From positions 62,001 to 126,000 of the forward strand of contig RIAZ01000008.1 of NCBI GenBank assembly GCA_003762615.1: a stretch of DNA of 64,000 bases, in the 5' to 3' direction. The translations under genes and the position numbers were made by a program. The DNA comes from Muribaculaceae bacterium Isolate-037 (Harlan) (GTDB lineage Bacteria > Bacteroidota > Bacteroidia > Bacteroidales > Muribaculaceae). The notes under the pieces are model-generated. The model was not told the DNA's origin. It saw only the letters and a program-made list of their open reading frames with translations, and ran no database searches. Below are positions 26,804 to 33,636 of the stretch, piece after piece (positions within the stretch are counted from its first letter, which is position 1; the number at the start of each line of letters is the position of its first letter).

Positions 26804-28087
26804 TTAATGTGCCCTTGAAATTGCCACAGCAGGTTCAACCTTAGATGCTTTCCATGCCGGAACGAACGCACTCAGAAGATTCAAGATAAAACAAATTATA
26901 AATGCCACTGTAAAATTCTGCCATGTCATCAACATGCCCATATCAGGACGCGCCTGTGCCTCCTCCAATGATGAAGCTCCAAAAATGCTGCCTGAGTTGA
27001 AGAAGACATCAAACATCAGATACATGAAGATAATACTCACCACCATACCTATCAGTCCACCTACCATTGTGATGATAAGGTTCTCTCCAAGTATCTGACG
27101 TATGATTGCACTGCGTTTCGCACCGAATGCTCTTCTCACTCCGATCTCCGACACCCTGTGACGCAGACGGCTGCGCGTCATGCTGCTGAGATTTATTGCC
27201 GGAAGAAGGATTATTATGCCATACACTATATAATCCAACAATCTGCTCTGCTCAATATCGGGACCATTGTTGCTTCCATAGCCACCCTCCCCGACCTCTT
27301 CGGTGGTGTAGGGCTGACCATGATAGACCACCCTCTTATTATCTTTCGAAAGATCTGACTGAAGCATCTCATAACGTTTCTCCACCTGTGCCTTGACCGA
27401 TTCTGCCGACACACCCGGTTTCATCAACAATGTCATCATCGAAGAACCGAAATATTCATCCCTCTCATTTTTACCGGCAGGATTATACGGGATGTAGAGT
27501 TTGGAATTGGTGCTTCTAAGAAGTGGGTTGACATCCTCAACCACTCCGATTACCCTATAAGAATAGGCATTCACCTCAATCTCCCTTCCTGCTACCTTCT
27601 CCTCACCGAATAGCGCACGTGCCAATGAACGGCTCAGCACCACCACTTTTGACGAGGCTGCCTCCGCCTCATCGAAAGGGCGACCGTCGATGAATGAGAA
27701 ATCATATATATTCCAGTAATTGGCATCCACCTTTTTTGACGGCATTGACAGGATCTCTCCATTCTTTACATTCACGTCGCTCGGTTCGTCGAATGCATAT
27801 TGATAGCACACCATCTCTATGCCGTCAAGATTACCATAAAGTCTATCGAGCAATTTATAGTTCAGACCCCATGTGGAGCCCTCGTTTTTCTCTTCAATTA
27901 TATGTAATCCTGTAGCCTGAAGGATACGGGCTCGGTTGGATTCCGGAGCAACCTCAACGGTGTTTATCCGGTCTGCCATGATGAAAGCCATCACAAGGAA
28001 GATTGCCAACGCGGTGCCGCCGATCGACACCCACGTCATCATCCTCTGATGCTTCATCTCGTAATATATCTGCTTGAAATAATTCAT
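26804..28087 (-). CDS. MacB/FtsX-type ABC permease (module 1, first permease)
   Basis: A 427-residue permease: N-terminal helix (WVSIGGTALAIFLVMAFIMA), MacB_PCD-like periplasmic domain, FtsX domain with AINLSSMTRSRLRHRVSEIG and VRRAFGAKRSAIIRQILGEN, and the ending WKASKVEPAVAISRAH. Paralogue of 21545. The intergenic gap to the ATPase gene (86 bases) holds a REP-like hairpin copy (28114-28170), which is unusual between subunits that must be made in fixed ratio. Confidence 0.9.
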   Translation of the reverse strand: MNYFKQIYYEMKHQRMMTWVSIGGTALAIFLVMAFIMADRINTVEVAPESNRARILQATGLHIIEEKNEGSTWGLNYKLLDRLYGNLDGIEMVCYQYAFDEPSDVNVKNGEILSMPSKKVDANYWNIYDFSFIDGRPFDEAEAASSKVVVLSRSLARALFGEEKVAGREIEVNAYSYRVIGVVEDVNPLLRSTNSKLYIPYNPAGKNERDEYFGSSMMTLLMKPGVSAESVKAQVEKRYEMLQSDLSKDNKRVVYHGQPYTTEEVGEGGYGSNNGPDIEQSRLLDYIVYGIIILLPAINLSSMTRSRLRHRVSEIGVRRAFGAKRSAIIRQILGENLIITMVGGLIGMVVSIIFMYLMFDVFFNSGSIFGASSLEEAQARPDMGMLMTWQNFTVAFIICFILNLLSAFVPAWKASKVEPAVAISRAH

Positions 28088-28113
28088 ATTCTTTTTGGTT
28101 TATTGGTTATATT

Positions 28114-28170
28114 CGGCACCCCTCGCCCATGGGCGAGGGCACGGAACTCCAGAGGACACATATCAGCTCC
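28114..28170. repeat. REP-like intra-operon repeat, copy A
   Basis: CGGCACCCCTCGCCCATGGG and onward, with the perfect 18-base palindrome CCTCGCCCATGGGCGAGG, then ACTCCAGAGGACACATATCA. It is nearly identical over 57 bases to copy B at 28886-28942. It ends 3 bases before the ATPase stop codon. Confidence 0.8.
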
Positions 28171-28173
28171 TGA

Positions 28174-28848
28174 TTATTCTACTTGACGTCCGTCGAAGAA
28201 GCGGATGATGCGGTCGGTCATGCGTGCCTGGCTTTCGTTGTGTGTCACCATCACTATCGTGCGCCCGTCCTCTTTGTTGAGGGCATGCAGGATCTCCATC
28301 ACCTCCTGTCCCATCGTTGAGTCAAGATTACCGGTTGGCTCGTCGGCAAGCACTATCTGCGGATCGCCTATTATCGCTCTCGCTATCGCCACTCTCTGGC
28401 ACTGACCGCCCGACAACTGTCCGGGGAAATGACGCATCCTGTGGCTCAGTCCCAGACGGGTCAACACCTCTGCCACCTTTTCATCGCGCTCCTTGCCGCT
28501 GACTCCATGACGATAGGCAAGCGGAAGTGCCACGTTGTCTGCCACGTTGAGCGACGGTATGAGGTGGAAACTCTGGAACACGAATCCGATGTTGCGGTTG
28601 CGGAATTCGGAAAGACGGCTGTCGTTCATATTGCCGGTCTTGTCGCCCATTATTGTGACTGTGCCATTTGTCGGCACATCAAGGAGTCCGATTATATTCA
28701 GGAGTGTGGACTTTCCGCATCCGGAGGGTCCCATTATGCTGACGAACTCACCTTTCTCTATATCAAGGTTGACGTTTTCAAGTGCTAAAGTCTCAATCTC
28801 TTTTGTGCGGTAGATCTTGTCTACACCTTTTAATGTAATTATTGCCAT
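28174..28848 (-). CDS. MacB/LolD-type ABC ATPase (module 1)
   Basis: A 224-residue nucleotide-binding subunit, started at MAIITLKGVDKIYRTKEIE (28848); the open frame continues 22 codons upstream, but that part is repeat-derived. Walker [11 protein letters not shown]-loop VFQSFHLI, LSGGQ, Walker [14 protein letters not shown] and VTHNES are all intact. Very close to the module 2 ATPase. Located after the adaptor gene, with 155 bases between that include REP copy B. Confidence 0.94.
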   Translation of the reverse strand: MAIITLKGVDKIYRTKEIETLALENVNLDIEKGEFVSIMGPSGCGKSTLLNIIGLLDVPTNGTVTIMGDKTGNMNDSRLSEFRNRNIGFVFQSFHLIPSLNVADNVALPLAYRHGVSGKERDEKVAEVLTRLGLSHRMRHFPGQLSGGQCQRVAIARAIIGDPQIVLADEPTGNLDSTMGQEVMEILHALNKEDGRTIVMVTHNESQARMTDRIIRFFDGRQVE

Positions 28849-28885
28849 TGTTGTTGTTATTTTTTTGGTTTCGTTTTTTGTTTGA

Positions 28886-28942
28886 CGGCACCCCTCGCCC
28901 ATGGGCTCGGGCACTGAACTCCAGAGGACACATATCAGCTTC
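28886..28942. repeat. REP-like intra-operon repeat, copy B
   Basis: Same 57-base unit as copy A, in the same orientation, with two changes that weaken the palindrome (CCTCGCCCATGGGCTCGGG). It sits between the adaptor and ATPase genes. Confidence 0.8.
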
Positions 28943-29003
28943 CTCTTTAGCGGGGATTGGGGGATACCCGCGGGATGAGTTGGCTATTTGAGGGCTTCAG
29001 TTA

Positions 29004-30251
29004 TTATTTCAGATTTATTGATTTCTTCTCTTTGTAGCTGCTCATGTCGCTGATCACGACCTCCTCTCCGGGAGAGATGCCGGATTTAACCTCCACATAG
29101 TCGAAATTGCTATCGCCAAGCAGAACGTTGCGTCGTTCGAGCTTGTCATCGGCTACCTTTACGAATAGAAAGTAATTGCCGGCTCCCTGGAAATATGACC
29201 CGTTGGGGATTCTGACCACGTTCTCCCTGACGTCATACACCACGTTGAGATCGGTGCGCAAACCGGAACGGAGAAGATGGTCGTTATCATTATCAAGAAA
29301 GACAGTGAACTGAGCCATGCCGTTGATGCTCTGCGGGGAGATTGTCGCGATCTTGCCTGTGACTGTATTGCGGTTTATCCTCACCACTACAGTCGAGCCT
29401 ACGGAGAGTTTCCCTGAATTGCTCTCGGGAATCTCACCCTCTATCTTGAAGTGGGTAAGGTCTGACACGACCGCCAGCTTCTGCCCCGCCCCGATGCTCG
29501 CGCCGAGATCCTTGTTAAGCCACGTCACGGTGCCCTTTCGCGGAGCCTTCACCCTGGCATCGTCAAGCGTGCGGCGCATCTCCTCAAGATTGCGTGCCGA
29601 TATGCTACCCTCCAACTGCTTACTGCGGAAGGAGGCTGCATGCGACTTACGCTCATTGTTTAGCTGCATCTTCAGCTGTTCGAGTTCAAGGCGTGCGGTG
29701 GAATAGGCGAGTTCAGCTTCGCGGATACGGTCGCCGGTGCCACTTCCGATGCTGTCGAGACGTTTCTCATTCGCCACCTCCGCCTTCAGATGACTCACCG
29801 ACATCTCCTTCACCTTTATCTTCATCTCAAGGTCGGTGAGATACGTGGCGTTCGCAAGCGATGCCTGCTCTATCTCATTCTTCTTCATGCTCACCTCATC
29901 GCTGATGCGGCGCAGGTCTGTCTCCGCCGACTGAAGGTCTAGTTTCAACAGAGACTGATCCGCCTCCACGGTGTCGCCTTCGTTGCAATACACCTCTATT
30001 ATTCTCGTGGCGACAGGAGAGACTATCGCCTGCTCATAGAGCGGCACTATCTTGCCTGATGCCGACACGCTGCTCTCAAGCGACGCAAGCTCCGCTTTCT
30101 TGATAAGGAGGTCATTCTCCTTCACGCTTTCTCCCAAAAGCATCATAAGACCCGCCACAGAAGCCACCACCGCAAGAAACACTCCTCCGACATACAGCCT
30201 CTTCTTTCGGCTCTCCTTTCGTCTTTCTTCAATTGATATTTCTCTGTCCAT
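29004..30251 (-). CDS. HlyD/MacA-type periplasmic adaptor of the ABC exporter
   Basis: A 415-residue membrane-fusion protein: short cytoplasmic N-terminus, one helix (about 23-42), lipoyl half-motif (SPVATRIIEVYCNEGDTVEA), a long coiled-coil hairpin (about 110-240), the returning lipoyl half (VKAPRKGTVTWLNKDLGASI), then beta-barrel and membrane-proximal domains. It should bridge the permeases and the TolC protein. It is the first gene of module 1, behind a sigma-54 promoter with a ~17-base leader. Module 2 has no adaptor, so this one may serve both. Confidence 0.92.
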   Translation of the reverse strand: MDREISIEERRKESRKKRLYVGGVFLAVVASVAGLMMLLGESVKENDLLIKKAELASLESSVSASGKIVPLYEQAIVSPVATRIIEVYCNEGDTVEADQSLLKLDLQSAETDLRRISDEVSMKKNEIEQASLANATYLTDLEMKIKVKEMSVSHLKAEVANEKRLDSIGSGTGDRIREAELAYSTARLELEQLKMQLNNERKSHAASFRSKQLEGSISARNLEEMRRTLDDARVKAPRKGTVTWLNKDLGASIGAGQKLAVVSDLTHFKIEGEIPESNSGKLSVGSTVVVRINRNTVTGKIATISPQSINGMAQFTVFLDNDNDHLLRSGLRTDLNVVYDVRENVVRIPNGSYFQGAGNYFLFVKVADDKLERRNVLLGDSNFDYVEVKSGISPGEEVVISDMSSYKEKKSINLK

Positions 30252-30278
30252 GTTTTTTCGTTTTATGCCCGGAATAGT

Positions 30279-30295
30279 GACAAAACGCGTGCCAA
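30279..30295 (-). promoter_or_regulatory. Sigma-54 promoter candidate for exporter module 1
   Basis: The minus strand reads TTGGCACGCGTTTTGTC. It has a perfect -24 TTGGCACG, a -12 element TTGTC differing from TTGCA at two positions, and correct spacing. The predicted start is about 30268, 17 bases before the adaptor ATG. Confidence 0.7.
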
Positions 30296-30340
30296 TTCAG
30301 CAACAGACTATATATCACAATATTATCAAATAAACCAACT

Positions 30341-30373
30341 GTACAACATCGGACAACTGTACGGATTCGGACA
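30341..30373. promoter_or_regulatory. Putative activator-binding repeats upstream of the module 1 promoter
   Basis: CGGACA at 30350 and 30368 (18 bases apart) is overlaid with GTACA...TGTAC (30341-30362). The repeats lie 46-78 bases upstream of the -24 element, the same geometry as at module 2. Confidence 0.45.
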
Positions 30374-30430
30374 CCCTGTGGGGCGTACACCTGTTACACT
30401 CCGCCATAAATGCGACACTCCCCCGCAAAT

Positions 30431-30438
30431 TACCTTTG
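30431..30438 (+). promoter_or_regulatory. Bacteroidetes -7 box for the ROK-kinase operon
   Basis: TACCTTTG matches TAnnTTTG about 90 bases before the ROK gene. The divergent region thus carries one housekeeping-type and one sigma-54-type promoter. Confidence 0.4.
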
Positions 30439-30529
30439 CCAGATTTTTAGCATAATTGCAGATAATTTATCAAATATTTTGCACGATTCAGAAACTTTAA
30501 TTAATTTCACGCTCAAAACCTAATACGAC

Positions 30530-31504
30530 ATGAGCATTTTTCCTATATATCCTCCTTTTACAATAGGAGTTGACCTCGGTGGAACCACCACCTCTTTCGC
30601 GATTGTAGATTCCGTAGGGCATATAATTGCCAAGGATATGATAGATACCGTCACTCCTACAGTAGAGGAATGGGGCGACCGCCTCGCACAAGGGATCAGC
30701 GACCTTATTTCCTCTTCCGATCTTGAAGGCGAGATTCTCGGTATAGGCATAGGCGCACCTTGTGCGAACGCCGTAACAGGATGTATAGAGGCTGCCACCG
30801 ACCTACCATGGAAATCACCCATTCCGCTTGCAAGCATGATGGAGAAACGTCTCGGGCTGCCTACAATAGTGACCAACGATGCGAATGCCGCCGCCATCGG
30901 TGAGATGACCTACGGATCTGCCGTCGGTCTTAAGAACTTCATAGTCCTGACGTTAGGCACAGGCGTGGGTAGCGGCATCGTGTGCGACGGACATCTGCTT
31001 TCCGGCACAAGAGGTTTTGCCGGGGAATTAGGGCATGTAACTTTCCCGTTTGCCGCCGACCGTAAATGCAGTTGCGGCAGAAACGGTTGTCTTCAGACTG
31101 TGGCATCAGCAAAGGGTATACGCGAGACCACAAGACGACTTCTTGAGGAGACCGATGAGCCCTCGATGATGCGCGAATGTCAGCTATCCGAGCTGTCGCC
31201 GAAAGTGGTGGAGGAATATGCTCGTGCCGGGGATAAACTCGCATTGCAGGTGTATGAGTTCACCGGAAGATGCCTCGGATTGGCTGCCGCTGAATTTGCC
31301 GCAATGACCGACCCGGAAGCCATAATACTTTTCGGCGGAGTAGCAAAAGCCAACGATCTTCTCCTGGATCCGATGCGTGAGGCATTCCGCCCTGCTGCGC
31401 TGCATCTATACCGCGACCGTGTGCGTTTCTCATTATCCGGACTAAGCGATGCCGATGCCGCTATTCTCGGCGCAGCCTCACTCCCATATATGAATAATCA
31501 TTGA
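30530..31504 (+). CDS. ROK-family sugar kinase (glucokinase-like)
   Basis: A 324-residue cytoplasmic protein. The N-terminal phosphate loop (GVDLGGTTTSFAIVD), the second ATP motif (LTLGTGVGSGIV), the sugar-binding EXGH (GELGH) and the zinc site CSCGRNGCLQ define the ROK family. It lacks an N-terminal helix-turn-helix, so it is a kinase, not a NagC-type repressor. Glucose, mannose or N-acetyl sugars are possible substrates. It heads a plus-strand group with a fucosidase 58 bases downstream, which fits use of host-glycan sugars, although fucose itself is not a usual ROK substrate. Confidence 0.92.
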   Translation: MSIFPIYPPFTIGVDLGGTTTSFAIVDSVGHIIAKDMIDTVTPTVEEWGDRLAQGISDLISSSDLEGEILGIGIGAPCANAVTGCIEAATDLPWKSPIPLASMMEKRLGLPTIVTNDANAAAIGEMTYGSAVGLKNFIVLTLGTGVGSGIVCDGHLLSGTRGFAGELGHVTFPFAADRKCSCGRNGCLQTVASAKGIRETTRRLLEETDEPSMMRECQLSELSPKVVEEYARAGDKLALQVYEFTGRCLGLAAAEFAAMTDPEAIILFGGVAKANDLLLDPMREAFRPAALHLYRDRVRFSLSGLSDADAAILGAASLPYMNNH

Positions 31505-31562
31505 TCCTCCTCCTGGCATATTCCATTCATTGTTTTTAATTCATTGTCTTCCACTTATTGAA

Positions 31563-32852
31563 ATGAAACTTCTGACAATATTGGCAGCGTTAATGTTAGC
31601 CAACATTTCGATCGCCCAAGAATACGTACCCTCTCCGGAAGTGCTGAAAAGCCGTGAGCAATTTGCCGACGACCGGTTCGGCATATTCATTCATTGGGGG
31701 ATATACAGCATGTTCGGGCAGGGGGAATGGTATCTCAATTATGGACCGCAGGCTGAGGAATATATGAAGGCGGCGAAAGGATTCTATCCCTCTGATTTCA
31801 ATGCTGAGGAATGGGTGTCGGCTATAAAGGATGCCGGAGCGAAATACATCACCATCACCACACGCCATCACGACGGCTTCTCGATGTTTCACACTGCCGA
31901 GAATGACTATAATATAGTAGACGGCACACCTTTCAAACGCGATATACTGAAAGAGATAGCCGACGAATGTCATCGTCAGGGGATCGCCCTGCATCTCTAT
32001 TACTCGCATCTTGACTGGGTGCGCGATGACTATCCGCAAGGACGCACCGGACACTCCACCGGACGCGATTCCGGTAAAGCCGACTGGGATTCCTACTATG
32101 GATTCATGAACCGTCAGCTCACCGAACTCCTTACAAATTATGGACCGATAAGGGCGATTTGGTTCGACGGATGGTGGGATCATGATGAGGACGCCACCCC
32201 CTTCGACTGGCATCTCTCCGAACAATATGGAATGATTCACTCCCTACAGCCGGGTTGCATGGTGGCTAACAATCATCATCAGGCTCCATTCGCAGGCGAA
32301 GACATACAGATCTTCGAGCGCGACCTGCCGGGCGAGAACACTGCCGGGCTGTCGGGTCAGGAGGTGAGCCGACTGCCGCTTGAGACGTGCAACACGATGA
32401 ACGGGATGTGGGGATACAAGATAATAGACCAGAACTATAAGGACACCCCCACCCTGATACGCTATCTCGTGAAAGCCGCAGGAATGGGTGCCAACCTTCT
32501 GCTTAACGTCGGTCCTCAGCCTAACGGTGAACTGCCCGCCACTGCCCTCGCCCGTATGAAGGAGATGGGGGAATGGCTGCGCTCGTATGGCGAGACCATC
32601 TATGAGACGGAAGCCGGTCCGTTTCCCGCCCAATCCTGGGGCACAACCACCCGGAAAGGGGATCGTCTTTTCGTCCATGTGATGAGCCCCGAAACCTCTG
32701 CTATCCTACTCCCAATAGAGACTAAGATAAAGAAAGCTTTTGAATACAAATCGGGTAAATCCGTGAGAATGACTCATACGGGCAGCCATACCGTGCTGCA
32801 CCTTGACTCAATTCCTACTGGGATTGACCATATCATTGAATGTAGATTATGA
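31563..32852 (+). CDS. Alpha-L-fucosidase, GH29
   Basis: A 429-residue secreted glycosidase, started at MKLLTILAALMLANISIAQ (31563), a good signal peptide. GH29 hallmarks: RFGIFIHWGIYSMFGQGEWY, HHDGFSMFHT, and the nucleophile region IRAIWFDGWW with Asp202 as the expected catalytic nucleophile. NLLLNVGPQPNGELP, followed by a small beta C-terminus, completes the fold; there is no separate carbohydrate-binding module. It removes alpha-linked L-fucose from host mucin or milk-type glycans in the periplasm or outside. Its stop overlaps the cutC start (ATGA), so the two are translationally coupled. Confidence 0.95.
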   Translation: MKLLTILAALMLANISIAQEYVPSPEVLKSREQFADDRFGIFIHWGIYSMFGQGEWYLNYGPQAEEYMKAAKGFYPSDFNAEEWVSAIKDAGAKYITITTRHHDGFSMFHTAENDYNIVDGTPFKRDILKEIADECHRQGIALHLYYSHLDWVRDDYPQGRTGHSTGRDSGKADWDSYYGFMNRQLTELLTNYGPIRAIWFDGWWDHDEDATPFDWHLSEQYGMIHSLQPGCMVANNHHQAPFAGEDIQIFERDLPGENTAGLSGQEVSRLPLETCNTMNGMWGYKIIDQNYKDTPTLIRYLVKAAGMGANLLLNVGPQPNGELPATALARMKEMGEWLRSYGETIYETEAGPFPAQSWGTTTRKGDRLFVHVMSPETSAILLPIETKIKKAFEYKSGKSVRMTHTGSHTVLHLDSIPTGIDHIIECRL

Positions 32853-33613
32853 CACGCCAACTTGAAATATGCTGCGGCGACATTGCAAGCGTACTCGCCG
32901 CTAAAGAGGGGGGAGCTTCCAGAATCGAGCTCTGCTCCGGACTTTCCGAAGGGGGACTGACACCCTCGTTCGGTCTTATTCTTTCAGCTATAGAGTCAGG
33001 CATTGAAAACATCAACGTGCTGATACGACCCAGACCGGGTGATTTCCTTTATTCCGACACAGAGCTGTCGCTGATGGAGAACGATATCCGGAATTCCATC
33101 ACTGCCGGTGTCAACGGGATTGTCATCGGGGTGCTCACTCCGGAAGGCGATATCGATAAGGATGCCATGCGGCGTCTTATCGAAGTAGCGCGAAATACAG
33201 CTCGCGAGAAGGGTCTGGAGAAACTGAACATCACTTTCCATCGTGCCTTCGACGTCTCACGCGATCCGGTGGCAAGCCTTGAAGATATCATCGAATTGGG
33301 TTGCGACTGCCTGCTGACTTCCGGTGCCGCGCCATCCGCAATAAGGGGTATCCCGCAGATAAGCAAACTCGTGGACAAGGCAAACGGAAGGATCTCGATA
33401 ATGGCAGGATCGGGCATCAACCCGTCGAATGCTGCCGAGATAATCGCAGCTACCGGAGTGAATGCCATCCATGCCACCGCACGGAAGCCGATCCCAAGCA
33501 AAATGAAATTCCGTCGTCCGCTCGTGTCGATGGGTGCTCCCGGCTCTGATGAGTATGCCCCCCTTTCCACATCTCCGGATATGGTGGAAAAGTTATTGAA
33601 AACCTTACACTAA
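32849..33613 (+). CDS. cutC: CutC family protein
   Basis: A 254-residue TIM-barrel protein with the CutC opening LEICCGDIASVLAAKEGGAS, RIELCSGLSEGGLTPS, IRPRPGDFLYSD, ITFHRAFD, and LLTSGAAPSA. Originally described as a copper homeostasis factor, but the copper role is doubtful in many bacteria. Its coupling to a fucosidase gene is common in Bacteroidetes and fits a role near sugar metabolism. All family motifs are intact and length is normal. Confidence 0.93.
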   Translation: MTRQLEICCGDIASVLAAKEGGASRIELCSGLSEGGLTPSFGLILSAIESGIENINVLIRPRPGDFLYSDTELSLMENDIRNSITAGVNGIVIGVLTPEGDIDKDAMRRLIEVARNTAREKGLEKLNITFHRAFDVSRDPVASLEDIIELGCDCLLTSGAAPSAIRGIPQISKLVDKANGRISIMAGSGINPSNAAEIIAATGVNAIHATARKPIPSKMKFRRPLVSMGAPGSDEYAPLSTSPDMVEKLLKTLH

Positions 33614-33636
33614 TACCTCTCCCAACTCCTTCATTT

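Noticed and set aside
30425..30441. TGGCAAAGGTAATTTGC on the minus strand as a sigma-54 promoter
   Set aside because: The GG-to-GC distance is two bases too long for sigma-54. The same bases give a good TACCTTTG -7 box on the plus strand.
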